This document shows, in pieces, positions 17,203 through 25,496 of a DNA stretch of 64,000 bases (its first letter is position 1; every line of letters begins with the position of its first letter). The position numbers and the translations under genes are program-made. The notes under the pieces were generated by a model. The model was not told the origin of the DNA and made no database searches. It worked only from the letters and a program-made list of their open reading frames with translations. The DNA comes from Evansella vedderi. GTDB taxonomy: Bacteria > Bacillota > Bacilli > Bacillales > Salisediminibacteriaceae. The DNA is taken from contig NZ_JAUSUG010000010.1 of assembly GCF_030813435.1 (NCBI RefSeq), forward strand, positions 1 through 64,000, written 5' to 3'.

Positions 17203-17565
17203 TTAGTATGTAATGGATGCGGCACCTTCAGAAAGGAATTCCACAACTTTAGCACCACCAACGATGGTTGCTCCGTCTACTAGATTGTCTTCGTTTAGCT
17301 CGCGCTTCTTGTGACAAGGGCTGCATACCCAAATGATCCCTCCCGCTTCCACGAACTGATCCATTAAACCCTTCAGTGGTGCAAAACCTGGCTCATGAAT
17401 ATCATCAGCATATCCTTTTTCTGATAAGTAAGCGCCATCAATATTTAGGAAAACTACTACTTCCTTTCCAGATGCTACCGCTGCGTTGGCAACAACAAAT
17501 GCTACCGTCGCTCTGTCTGTGTCGTTCTTTCCGTTTGTTAAGCTCACTAGAAATTTGTTTGTCAT
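17203..17565 (-). CDS. DsrE-family sulfur-relay protein
   Basis: A 120-residue DsrE/DsrF-like protein (LVSLTNGKNDTDRATVAFVV, then VVVFLNIDGAYL). It carries Cys81 and Cys84 in the motif WVCSPCHKKREL, near the position where DsrE-type proteins carry a persulfide. A GGAGAG ribosome binding site lies before the ATG, and the gene begins just 1 base after the TusA gene stops. The TusA and DsrE pair is the classical two-step sulfur relay, so this protein probably accepts sulfur from TusA or the reverse. Confidence 0.88.
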   Translation of the reverse strand: MTNKFLVSLTNGKNDTDRATVAFVVANAAVASGKEVVVFLNIDGAYLSEKGYADDIHEPGFAPLKGLMDQFVEAGGIIWVCSPCHKKRELNEDNLVDGATIVGGAKVVEFLSEGAASITY

Positions 17566-17566
17566 G

Positions 17567-17824
17567 TTAATTCTCTCCTTTTTTTATAAAAAAATGGGTT
17601 TTCATGAGTCCTTCACTTTGGCTGTAAAGAAGCGTATGGCCTTGCATACGGCACCATGCTGGAATATCTTCTACTGCCCCTAGATCGTAGGAAATAACTT
17701 CCATAACCTGACCTGGTTGTAGGGTCTTCATTTTCAGGAATACATTCATGATGAGCTCACCACAGCCAATGGGACCAGCATCGTAAACGAAATCAGTATT
17801 AATTTGTGGTTGTATAACTATCAC
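17567..17824 (-). CDS. TusA/SirA-like sulfur-carrier protein
   Basis: An 85-residue TusA-family protein, first gene of the five-gene operon. Its candidate carrier cysteine is Cys21 in DAGPIGCGEL; the normal CPxP motif is replaced by CGEL, as in its neighbour's CGSG. A second conserved cysteine (58) sits in EDIPAWCRMQGHTLL, matching the PGFC/PAWC region of TusA. The start is a GTG that overlaps the GAGGTG ribosome-binding-like sequence, so the exact start is uncertain. A perfect palindrome lies 34-48 bases upstream. Confidence 0.82.
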   Translation of the reverse strand: MIVIQPQINTDFVYDAGPIGCGELIMNVFLKMKTLQPGQVMEVISYDLGAVEDIPAWCRMQGHTLLYSQSEGLMKTHFFIKKGEN

Positions 17825-17857
17825 CTCACAAATGGACTCTATTCTCTTTTCATTTGA

Positions 17858-17872
17858 ATAACTTAAAGTTAT
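17858..17872. promoter_or_regulatory. Perfect palindrome upstream of the TusA-DsrE operon, possible operator
   Basis: ATAACTTAAAGTTAT is a 15-base palindrome with 7-base arms. It sits 34-48 bases upstream of the first gene, in an AT-rich promoter region. The cognate regulator is unknown; none is encoded next to the operon. Confidence 0.45.
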
Positions 17873-18030
17873 AACTATAATAATAATATGTTATAAGGAG
17901 TTATTAGTAAATATGTATAAAAAATAAGTCACAAAATCGACAAACATTTGTCTTATTGAGTTGGTTCGTGGAGAATGAAACGGCAACTAACCTTATATCG
18001 TTGAATTCGCGTTTTAACATAATCCCAAAC

Positions 18031-18055
18031 AAAAAGGGAGCGGCACGCCGCTCCC
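18031..18055 (-). terminator. Intrinsic terminator of pepF
   Basis: GGGAGCGGC (18036-18044) pairs with GCCGCTCCC (18047-18055), a perfect 9-base GC stem. On the minus strand it is followed by TTTTTGTTT. Confidence 0.9.
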
Positions 18056-18072
18056 TCAACACTCTAAATCTT

Positions 18073-19896
18073 CTAAAAGCTCTTTTCCAATTCATCTACG
18101 ATTCTACCTACATTTGTAATGGCGTCACTTATTACCTTCGTGGACGACATATCCAGTCCTGCATCTTGAAACAGCTCTAATCCAGGTTTGGATCCACCTA
18201 GTTTCAATACTTCTGTCCACTGCTCCCCTGCAGTAACCCCCTCCTGTTTGATCTTTTCCGCAATAACCGTAGAAGCGGAGATTCCTACAGAATACGTATA
18301 AGGGTACAAACCCATATAGTAATGGGGCTGTCTCATCCACGTTAGTTTTGCCCCTTCATCAATCTCCACAGTGTCACCCCAGAACTCAGAAAGAATATTT
18401 CCTTTTGTCTCACTAATCAGAGCTGTAGTTAAAGGTTGCTTCCTTTCGGCTAATTTATAAAGCCGTCTCAATAACTCCGCCTCCAACACATGGGTCACAC
18501 AATTGTGATGGTAGCTCATCATTAAATACATATTTAACCACCGGTGCAATCGCTTATCGTCCCGTGTTTTTCGCAAATACTCCACGATCAAATGCTCCAC
18601 TAACGTAGATGGCGACTCAACAAAAAACAGAGGCATAGAATTATTAATCAGACGTTGGTTTTCGTGGGCTAAAGTAAAATGGATGGCATGGCCTAACTCA
18701 TGACCAAGAAGTAGCACGTCAAAAAGGTTTCCACCCCACGGATAGAAGGAATACCCATGTACCCCATGCACTCCGCCGCCGAAGGCAATCATTCTCCGCC
18801 CCACATTATCTGCCCGGTACACCCACCGCTCGGAAAAAACTCGGCTCATTCGGTCCTTATATTCTGAACCAAGAATGCTAACTGCTTCCGTTATAATTTC
18901 CCCTGCTTCTTCATAAGTAATTTGCGGATCAAAGTCCGGATCTAACGGAGCTTTCACATCTGCAAAACTAAGGTAATCCAGCCCCAGCTGTTTTTTTCGC
19001 AAACGGGCATAGCGCTGCATATGGGGAGATAGTTCCCTCTTAAAGGTGTCTAAAATCTCCTCAAAGAACTCAGAAGAAATAGCATCACATTCAAAGGTTG
19101 AATTAGTAGGTGATGCATACTGTAAATGCATATCTAAGGCAGATGGATATCCCCTGAGTTTTGCTAGGGTAACATTCTTCTGTATCTCAGAAGATAAAGT
19201 TTTTGCCAAGCCATGCTGATACTTCCCAAGTCCCTTTGATAGAGAATCATAGGCATTTCTCCGTAAAATCGTATCCGGTGAGGTTTCCACTTGTGTCATG
19301 TACATAAATAAGGAAATGGGGACTTCTTTTCCATGCCGGTTTTTTACAGGTTCAAATTTCATGTCAGAGGCTGTTATCGTTTGATATAACCCACTAGGGG
19401 CATTTAACGTACTTCCAAGAGAAGTAAGCACATCTTCTAAATCGGGGGAAAGAGTGTGCTCACGTGCTTTTTCGATTCGGTCTAGGAATTTCTCGTAGTT
19501 TACAAGTCCCTTTTCTTCCTTCTTATATTCCTCAAGTTTTTGAGTAGGAATATCCATAAGTCCATTCACATAGTTTGTCTTAACACTGTTCGCTTTTTCT
19601 TGTAAGTGTTGAGCTCGTCCCATCATCGTTTGGTTACGGGAGTCCGTTCCATCTTCTGTGTATTTATAGCTGGCATAGCTCACAACTTTCCCTAAATCTA
19701 CTAGTAGGTTATCGTACGTACGGATAGCTTCCAGAACATCAGAAGCATTGGAAAAATAAATTGTTTGTGTTAAAAGCTCTTCCACCTCTCTCTCTAATTG
19801 GATAAAAGCATCCTCCCATGCTTTGTCGCTTTGGAAAATTGGTGTAAGATCCCATGTTTCCTCAACTGGTACTTGATCCCGAGTAATTTGGCTCAT
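18073..19896 (-). CDS. pepF: Oligoendopeptidase F (M3 metallopeptidase)
   Basis: A 607-residue cytosolic zinc peptidase of family M3, which cuts short peptides. The zinc motif HELGH sits near residue 397 in LLLGHELGHAIHF, with the third-ligand region FVESPSTLVEHL about 30 residues later. The N-terminal region (VPVEETWDLTPIFQSD) is typical of the PepF group. The length is within the 560-670 range of the family. AAGGGGA lies 7 bases before the ATG. It is a single gene with a strong terminator. No signal peptide is present. Confidence 0.93.
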   Translation of the reverse strand: MSQITRDQVPVEETWDLTPIFQSDKAWEDAFIQLEREVEELLTQTIYFSNASDVLEAIRTYDNLLVDLGKVVSYASYKYTEDGTDSRNQTMMGRAQHLQEKANSVKTNYVNGLMDIPTQKLEEYKKEEKGLVNYEKFLDRIEKAREHTLSPDLEDVLTSLGSTLNAPSGLYQTITASDMKFEPVKNRHGKEVPISLFMYMTQVETSPDTILRRNAYDSLSKGLGKYQHGLAKTLSSEIQKNVTLAKLRGYPSALDMHLQYASPTNSTFECDAISSEFFEEILDTFKRELSPHMQRYARLRKKQLGLDYLSFADVKAPLDPDFDPQITYEEAGEIITEAVSILGSEYKDRMSRVFSERWVYRADNVGRRMIAFGGGVHGVHGYSFYPWGGNLFDVLLLGHELGHAIHFTLAHENQRLINNSMPLFFVESPSTLVEHLIVEYLRKTRDDKRLHRWLNMYLMMSYHHNCVTHVLEAELLRRLYKLAERKQPLTTALISETKGNILSEFWGDTVEIDEGAKLTWMRQPHYYMGLYPYTYSVGISASTVIAEKIKQEGVTAGEQWTEVLKLGGSKPGLELFQDAGLDMSSTKVISDAITNVGRIVDELEKSF

Positions 19897-19973
19897 AACA
19901 TTTTCCCCTTTCCTATTTTTTTAAGGCTGTTTTCTAATAGATTTGTATTAGGATGTCTATTTTTGGCTTGGAT

Positions 19974-20000
19974 ACGCTACAGTCGCCGCCTTCCGCTTCT
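19974..20000. repeat. Short remnant of the MITE-like repeat
   Basis: The segment CAGTCGCCGCCTTCCGCTTC matches the GGAGTCGCCGCCTTYCACTCC end of the copies at 60-180 and 46861-46990. Only one end remains. Confidence 0.45.
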
Positions 20001-20130
20001 CCAATGCCTTTAAAATGAAGCAACAAAGTTTGTAAAAACAGCCTTTTTTAAAATAATTATTTCGGGAATGGAAATAATTATTTGTATTAAGTATTCTTTA
20101 TTCCTAAGGGATTTCCTCTAGAATTGTAAA

Positions 20131-20156
20131 AAAAACAGCATGGGAATCCCCATGCT
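20131..20156 (-). terminator. Intrinsic terminator of the aminotransferase gene
   Basis: AGCATGGG (20137-20144) pairs with CCCATGCT (20149-20156) around a 4-base loop. On the minus strand the stem is followed by GTTTTTTTT. Confidence 0.9.
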
Positions 20157-21326
20157 TTATTTAAACAAATTGCTTTCTTTTAGTTTTCCTACTGCTTTTG
20201 ATAGGATTTCTTTATCTTGAACTAAGGCGATTCGAACGTAGCCTTCTCCTGTTTTTCCAAAGGCATTACCTGGGGTTACTACTATTCCTGTTTCATCGAT
20301 CAACTTGTAAGCAAATGCAGTTGAAGTATAAGGCTTCGGTACTTTTGCCCAAATGAACATGGAGGCTTTTGGCGAGTCTACATCCCATCCTGCCTCCCGA
20401 AGCCCATTGACAAGAACGTCTCTTCGCTCTTGATAAATCGCTCTTAAGTTTTCACTAAAATTCGATGTATGTGTTATTGCAGAGACTGCCGCCTTTTGGA
20501 TAGGAGTAAACACGCCATAATCTAAATTGGATTTCAAGCGATTTAAGCCATCCACAATTACACTGTTTCCAACCACATATCCAACTCGACAACCAGCCAT
20601 ATTAAAGCTCTTGGAAAAGGAGTTAAATTCAACTCCCACTTCCTTCGCTCCCTCTGTGGCAAGAAAACTAGACGGTTTTTCCCCGTAATAGAGCTCGGAA
20701 TAGGCAAAATCATGGAGTACTACGATATTATATTTCTTAGCAAATTGAACAACCTTCGTAAAAAATTCTGCTGTCGCTAAAGAAGGGACTGGATTACCTG
20801 GAAAGTTTAGAATCATGAGCTTCGCCTTCTCCCTTACATCTGAAGGTATCTGGTCTAAATCAGGTAAAAATCCATTTTCCTCTTTTAATGGCATGGAATA
20901 AGGGCTCGCTCCAGCTAAAGCAATACCTGTTGCGTATGCTGTATATCCTGGATCTGGTACTAGAATAATATCTCCAGGATTGGTTACGACCATGGGCAAA
21001 TGAACGAGTCCATCTTGAGAGCCCATCGTCACGACTATTTCCTTATCCTCCGCTAGTTGAACGCCAAATCCACTAGCATAGTATTGTGATATGGCATGAT
21101 GGAGGCCTTCTGTACCCGTTAAGGCATAGCCGTACTGAATAGGATCCATCACATTTCTTGCTAATTCCTCCATTACATATTCCGGTGGCGGTTGGTCCGG
21201 ACTACCAATGCTTAAATCTATTATATCGCTTCCCTCTTGCCGTTTTTGTTTTTTATAGTTTGATAGTTCGTTAAAAATCGATGTTTGGAACTGTTCCATC
21301 TTATCTGAAAGGTTTATATTCATCAT
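20157..21326 (-). CDS. Class I PLP-dependent aminotransferase (LL-diaminopimelate aminotransferase-like)
   Basis: A 389-residue fold-type I aminotransferase. The PLP-binding Lys239 lies in SFSKSFNMAGCRVG, with the upstream NFPGNPV and HDFAYSELYYG motifs and a C-terminal GEGYVRIALV. Related Bacillus proteins are often labelled LL-diaminopimelate or alanine/aspartate aminotransferases, but the amino acid used cannot be read from the sequence. The start has GAGGTGGGG close upstream, with two adjacent ATG codons (21326 and 21323). Single gene. Confidence 0.87.
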   Translation of the reverse strand: MMNINLSDKMEQFQTSIFNELSNYKKQKRQEGSDIIDLSIGSPDQPPPEYVMEELARNVMDPIQYGYALTGTEGLHHAISQYYASGFGVQLAEDKEIVVTMGSQDGLVHLPMVVTNPGDIILVPDPGYTAYATGIALAGASPYSMPLKEENGFLPDLDQIPSDVREKAKLMILNFPGNPVPSLATAEFFTKVVQFAKKYNIVVLHDFAYSELYYGEKPSSFLATEGAKEVGVEFNSFSKSFNMAGCRVGYVVGNSVIVDGLNRLKSNLDYGVFTPIQKAAVSAITHTSNFSENLRAIYQERRDVLVNGLREAGWDVDSPKASMFIWAKVPKPYTSTAFAYKLIDETGIVVTPGNAFGKTGEGYVRIALVQDKEILSKAVGKLKESNLFK

Positions 21327-21709
21327 TTCCCCACCTCAACTCGAAGCTTTCATTAGTTAAAATTCTATCAAAATATCACTGTCAATAGTAATAATTTTTT
21401 ATTTATCGTTTAATTTTATGGCTATGTTAAACTTTAATATTGATTTTCGCTACAGATCCTCCAATTACGCCTAAGGGTGTAATTGTCAAGCTAACTATGT
21501 CCATTATTGAAAAATTACTCTTCATTCTGATAAAAGCATTTAATTTCTTAAGACAAGATTTTCTGTTTTCTTCGATTCTTGTCCTCACACATCCGGATTC
21601 TGAGGGCAAAATTAGTATACTAACATTCACAAATTGTTAACTTTTTAAACTATGTTTAAGTGCTAAAATTAAGTCATCAAGATGCAAGAATTTGAGGGGG
21701 ATTAAGGGG
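21327..21709. other. 383-base intergenic region without a supported gene
   Basis: This holds the aminotransferase promoter and that of the small membrane protein. A 67-codon open frame exists on the minus strand at 21427-21630, but it has no ribosome binding site and overlaps an equally long frame on the other strand. I cannot support it as a gene. Confidence 0.5.
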
Positions 21710-21919
21710 ATGGAACCTTATGTTTTAGTTCATATTATTTTGGGGAGCATTTTAACTTTAGCAATTATCGTAACTTTATATTTTTTAGTGAGGCTTTTGC
21801 TTGCCCCAAAGGATAAAAAAACGTCTTATAAACCGTTGTTCCGTAAATCATTAATTTCTACAGTAGCACTTTACACTGGTTATATGATTATGATTTGGAG
21901 CAAGAACACATTTTTCTAA
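21710..21919 (+). CDS. Small membrane protein, two predicted transmembrane helices (69 residues)
   Basis: A 69-residue protein with two hydrophobic helices (VLVHIILGSILTLAIIVTLY and SLISTVALYTGYMIMIW) separated by a basic loop, APKDKKTSYKPLFRK. The loop should face the cytosol. ATG at 21710 is chosen with GAGGGGG 9 bases upstream; the frame also contains a TTG at 21692. The family is not recognised. It is a single gene followed by a strong terminator. Confidence 0.72.
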   Translation: MEPYVLVHIILGSILTLAIIVTLYFLVRLLLAPKDKKTSYKPLFRKSLISTVALYTGYMIMIWSKNTFF

Positions 21920-21920
21920 A

Positions 21921-21972
21921 AAAAGGGTGTCTTAAAAGGTATTGTTTTTAACCTTTTAAGACACCTTTTTTG
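21921..21972 (+). terminator. Long-stem intrinsic terminator (repeat-like family)
   Basis: GGTGTCTTAAAAGGT (21926-21940) pairs with ACCTTTTAAGACACC (21951-21965), with A and T runs on either side. Related stems with a similar AAAAGGTATGTTTTTAACCTTT core occur at 51621 and 56842. Confidence 0.9.
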
Positions 21973-22057
21973 TATAGTCCCTTCTGTTCTTGTCGTTTCA
22001 AGGTTCAATTTTTTTTAGTATGAGAGTCTACCCTGAAAATACAAATGCAATGTTAAT

Positions 22058-22165
22058 TTGCCCTCTCGAAGGAGTGGAAAGCGTCCGCCTGTAACGGATT
22101 CGAGAGACAATGTACCATTTTCATTTTCCATGGTGCAAAATTTTGTTTGCATGGAGATCTATCTT
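22058..22165. repeat. Internally deleted MITE-like repeat plus CCATGGTGCA box
   Basis: TCTCGAAGGAGTGGAAAGCG joins directly to CCGCCTGTAACGGATTCGAG, which are the two ends of the 46861-46990 element without its ~90-base middle. The adjoining 22125-22165 stretch is the inverse of the TAGACCTCCATGCAA...CACCATGGA block at 32915-32970. No gene is present between 21920 and 22261. Confidence 0.65.
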
Positions 22166-22261
22166 AAATCTAAAACTATGTTATAGTAACGTTAATATCA
22201 AAATACGATATCAATTTTTAATAACAAGTACACTTTAATTACCTCCAGGGAGGAGCTCATC

Positions 22262-22912
22262 ATGTTTCAATTAAACGAAGTCCAAGTAGGAAACATCCTA
22301 TTTATCAATAAGCTTCATATTCCAGACAAAAGAATTACTTGTATTATGGGGGAAAGTGGTGGCGGTAAAAGCACCCTTATTAAATTACTGAACAACTTTA
22401 TTCCATACGATCACGGGAAGATTACCTATAATGGTGAGGACTTACAACTTATAGATCCTATCCTCCTGCGTAGGAATGTAGTAATGGTGTCACAAGTTCC
22501 CGTTATGTTTGAAGGAACAGTGCAAGATAATTTACTCATTGGGCTAACCTTCTCGGAAAAATCCACACCTAAGGTGGAAAAATTACAAAAGATTTTATCT
22601 ATCGTTTGTCTCCCTAAAGAACTGGACGTGGATGCAGAGGAATTATCAGGGGGAGAAAAGCAGCGACTCTCCCTTGCTCGCGCTTTACTGATGGAGCCTG
22701 AAGTCTATATTTTTGATGAGCCTACTTCGGCACTGGATGAAGAACTAGAGGATAAGGTAATGGGCAATATCATCGAGGAAATCAAAAGAAGAGAGAAAAC
22801 ATTAATCATGGTCACGCACTCGAAAAAGCTGGCCGCAACCTTTGGGGAAGTTATCGTTCATTTAAAAGGGGGAAAAATTACAAAAGTAAGAGAGGTAACA
22901 ACCAATGGATGA
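22262..22912 (+). CDS. fetA: ABC transporter ATPase, FetA-like (iron export)
   Basis: A 216-residue ABC ATPase with Walker A GESGGGKST, a Q-loop in MVSQVPVMF, the signature LSGGEKQR, Walker B VYIFDEPTSALDE and the H-loop VTHS. It overlaps the permease gene by 8 bases. Such YbbL/FetA ATPases with YbbM/FetB permeases export iron and protect against peroxide stress in E. coli; here the role is inferred from the pairing. GGGAGGAG lies 6 bases before the ATG. Confidence 0.87.
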   Translation: MFQLNEVQVGNILFINKLHIPDKRITCIMGESGGGKSTLIKLLNNFIPYDHGKITYNGEDLQLIDPILLRRNVVMVSQVPVMFEGTVQDNLLIGLTFSEKSTPKVEKLQKILSIVCLPKELDVDAEELSGGEKQRLSLARALLMEPEVYIFDEPTSALDEELEDKVMGNIIEEIKRREKTLIMVTHSKKLAATFGEVIVHLKGGKITKVREVTTNG

Positions 22913-23693
22913 GATCATTGAATTAGGGCTATGGCAGATGGCCGCTGCGTATGTATTCATTGTGCTCCTTTATTTCATATTAAAGGCACGGGGAATTAGT
23001 AGGGAAAAAGAATTGTTCATTGCCACCATTCGCATGACCTTACAACTTGTATTAGTTGGATACATATTAGCTTATTTATTTGATAACAACCATGTATTAT
23101 GGATCATCCTCATCATTATTGTCATGCAGTTCTTTGCCATCGATAATATTTTTAAACGGGTAAAGCAGCCCCTTAGTAAAAAGCTTAAACAAATCATCAT
23201 TATTTCTATGGTTACTGGTACGTTAGGAAGTATCTTTTATTTTATTATCGTGGTCGTTCAAGTTACCCCTTGGTATGATGCAAGGTATTTCATACCAATT
23301 GCGGGGATGATGATTGGGAATTCTATGACAGGAGTAGCCCTCGGGGTACAACGACTTGTGGACGGCATGTATGATCAGCGAGCTCATATTGAAACAGCAC
23401 TCATGCTTGGGGCCACCCCTAAGACTGTTTCCAAGAAAATCGTTAATCAAGCCTTCGATGCAGCAATTTTACCTACCATTAACTCCATGGTAGGGATGGG
23501 GATTGTGTTTTTACCTGGGATGATGACAGGACAAATCCTTGCCGGGCTCTCCCCACTCACTGCTATTCAGTACCAAATTGCCATTATGTTAGGGATTGTG
23601 GGCTGTGTCTCTTTAACTGTTATTATGTTTGTTCAATTAGGTTATAAAGCCTTTTTCACAGAACGATCTCAGTTTAAGGCGAAGTTAAATTAA
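22905..23693 (+). CDS. fetB: FetB-like permease (UPF0014, iron export)
   Basis: A 262-residue integral membrane protein of the UPF0014/FetB family with about seven hydrophobic segments. Conserved stretches are RGISREKELFIATIRMTLQL, PIAGMMIGNSMTGVALGV, ALMLGATPKTVSKK and MVGMGIVFLPGMMTGQILAG. It starts with ATG inside the last codons of fetA, so translation is coupled. It probably forms the membrane part of a metal exporter with FetA. Confidence 0.9.
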   Translation: MDEIIELGLWQMAAAYVFIVLLYFILKARGISREKELFIATIRMTLQLVLVGYILAYLFDNNHVLWIILIIIVMQFFAIDNIFKRVKQPLSKKLKQIIIISMVTGTLGSIFYFIIVVVQVTPWYDARYFIPIAGMMIGNSMTGVALGVQRLVDGMYDQRAHIETALMLGATPKTVSKKIVNQAFDAAILPTINSMVGMGIVFLPGMMTGQILAGLSPLTAIQYQIAIMLGIVGCVSLTVIMFVQLGYKAFFTERSQFKAKLN

Positions 23694-23745
23694 CACTATC
23701 TTTACATTAAAATCATAGGAAAATGAAATTTCCCTTGATAAAATA

Positions 23746-23765
23746 ATCGATGGCGAGGTATCGAT
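23746..23765 (+). promoter_or_regulatory. Candidate PadR operator overlapping the ribosome binding site of padR
   Basis: Two ATCGAT hexamers, at 23746 and 23760, are separated by exactly 8 bases. PadR proteins are known to bind inverted repeats with an 8-base spacer (ATGT-N8-ACAT). The spacer includes the GAGG ribosome binding site of the PadR gene, so binding could repress it. Confidence 0.45.
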
Positions 23766-23766
23766 A

Positions 23767-24072
23767 ATGGAAAATAAAATTTTAAGGAAACTTTTTCTAG
23801 GTTTTATACAAATTCATATTTTACATCACGCAAAAGAAGAGCCTATATACGGTTCATGGATGCTAGAGGAACTGCAGTCACATGGCTACAAAATGAGCCC
23901 CGGCAGTCTCTACCCTATCCTGCACAAAATGGAAGGAGATGGTCTAATAACAAAAAAGGAACAATTAGTAGATGGGAAAATTCGAAAATACTATAGTATT
24001 ACCCCCCGAGGAAACGAAGTACTGAAGGAAGCAAGGGAAAAGGCATACGAATTATTTAGAGAAATCAAGTAG
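23767..24072 (+). CDS. PadR-family transcriptional regulator
   Basis: A 101-residue winged-helix protein of the PadR family: ILHHAKEEPIYGSWMLEELQ (recognition region), SPGSLYPILHKMEGDGLI, then the wing GKIRKYYSITPRG. It lies 37 bases upstream of a chromate-transporter gene in the same direction. PadR-controlled chrA units are known in Bacillus, so it probably represses chrA until an inducer is present. An ATCGAT-N8-ATCGAT repeat at its own start suggests autoregulation. Confidence 0.87.
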   Translation: MENKILRKLFLGFIQIHILHHAKEEPIYGSWMLEELQSHGYKMSPGSLYPILHKMEGDGLITKKEQLVDGKIRKYYSITPRGNEVLKEAREKAYELFREIK

Positions 24073-24109
24073 GTATTATAAATGGATTTTACATAATTGG
24101 AGTGAGACG

Positions 24110-25312
24110 ATGAACAAAGATAACAATCACGAAGTAAATAAAGGAAAAGGATCCCTGCTGGAAGTCTTTTTAGTAGCATTCCGGCTTGGATTAACCTCCT
24201 TTGGTGGTCCCATTGCCCACTTAGGATACTTTCATAATGAATATGTACGTAGGCGAAAGTGGCTTGATGAACGAAGCTATGCAGATTTAGTAGCCCTATG
24301 TCAATTCTTACCTGGCCCTGCCAGCAGTCAGGTGGGGATAGGAATTGGTGTCATGCGTTCCGGTTTGATGGGTGGGATTATGGCGTTTCTTGGATTTACC
24401 CTCCCATCTGTCATTGCTTTGATCATGTTTGCCTTATTTGTACAAGGTTTTGATATTAGTAGTGCAGGATGGATTCAAGGTTTGAAGATTGTCGCTGTAG
24501 CTGTTGTGGCTCATGCCATTTTAGGTATGGCTTCAAAGCTTACTCCCGATGCCAAAAGACGAACCATTGCTTTATTTGCGGTGATTCTAACTTTATTATG
24601 GCAAACGGTAATCACACAAGTAGTCATTATCGTTGCTGCAGGATTGATTGGCTTTTGGTTATACCGTGAGCAAAAGGCACCGGAAATATCTCATATTGAA
24701 GTTCCCATAAGTAAACGATTTGCTATAAGCTGCCTGACAATATTTTTTGGACTATTATTCCTTCTCCCATTCCTAAGGGAAATTACGTCTATCCACTGGA
24801 TTGCTGTGTTTGACAGCTTTTATCGTGCCGGTTCCCTTGTATTTGGCGGCGGCCATGTAGTTTTACCCCTAATTGAACGTGAACTTGTACCAGTTGGCTG
24901 GATTACGGAAGAGGCGTTCCTAGCTGGTTACGGGGCAACACAAGCCGTACCAGGTCCACTATTTACCTTTGCCGCATACTTAGGAGCTATTATGGATGGT
25001 TGGAGTGGAGCCCTATTAGCAACGGCTGCCATCTTCCTTCCTGCATTCTTATTGATCTTAGGTACCCTTCCTTTCTGGGGTGTGTTAAGAAGCAATCCTA
25101 ACATTCAAGGGGCTCTTTTTGGAGTGAATGCCGCTGTAGTGGGTATTTTAATTGCAGCTCTTTATCACCCAATTTGGACTAGTTCCATATTATCTTCTGT
25201 TGATTTTGCTTTAGCCGCTGTATTATTTGGAATGCTTGTGTTCTGGAAACTTCCACCATGGATAGTCGTGCTAGCAGGAGCTATCGGCGGAACCCTAATC
25301 AACCTAATCTAA
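24110..25312 (+). CDS. chrA: Chromate transporter ChrA (CHR family, long form)
   Basis: A 400-residue bidomain CHR protein. The first half has RLGLTSFGGPIAHLGYFHNE and CQFLPGPASSQVGIG; the second half has the duplicated motifs FGGGHVVLPLIER and TQAVPGPLFTFAAYLGA. About ten hydrophobic segments are present. The family exports chromate by proton coupling and gives chromate resistance. GGAGTGAG lies just before the ATG. It is probably co-transcribed with padR. Confidence 0.9.
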   Translation: MNKDNNHEVNKGKGSLLEVFLVAFRLGLTSFGGPIAHLGYFHNEYVRRRKWLDERSYADLVALCQFLPGPASSQVGIGIGVMRSGLMGGIMAFLGFTLPSVIALIMFALFVQGFDISSAGWIQGLKIVAVAVVAHAILGMASKLTPDAKRRTIALFAVILTLLWQTVITQVVIIVAAGLIGFWLYREQKAPEISHIEVPISKRFAISCLTIFFGLLFLLPFLREITSIHWIAVFDSFYRAGSLVFGGGHVVLPLIERELVPVGWITEEAFLAGYGATQAVPGPLFTFAAYLGAIMDGWSGALLATAAIFLPAFLLILGTLPFWGVLRSNPNIQGALFGVNAAVVGILIAALYHPIWTSSILSSVDFALAAVLFGMLVFWKLPPWIVVLAGAIGGTLINLI

Positions 25313-25321
25313 TTAAATTGC

Positions 25322-25381
25322 AGTGGGCGTTTCCAGTATTCTATTCTCCAAAAGTGCACAGGAACCACCCACTTTTATTCA
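25322..25381 (+). terminator. Possible terminator after chrA
   Basis: AGTGGG pairs with CCCACT across a long loop, reinforced by TTCC/GGAA, and is followed by TTTTATTC. The stem is imperfect, so confidence is low. Confidence 0.4.
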
Positions 25382-25496
25382 TTTTTTGGTAAGAGATCGT
25401 TTTGTTTAGACTTAGACTTTTTATCTTTCTGCAATCAACTAACATTGTATGGTATATTAGAGTCAATTGTTTTAATTTGAAGGGATGTTTATATAA

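Noticed and set aside
21427-21630. 67-codon frame on the minus strand upstream of the aminotransferase
   Set aside because: Its C-terminal part looks somewhat protein-like, but there is no ribosome binding site and an equally long frame lies on the opposite strand.
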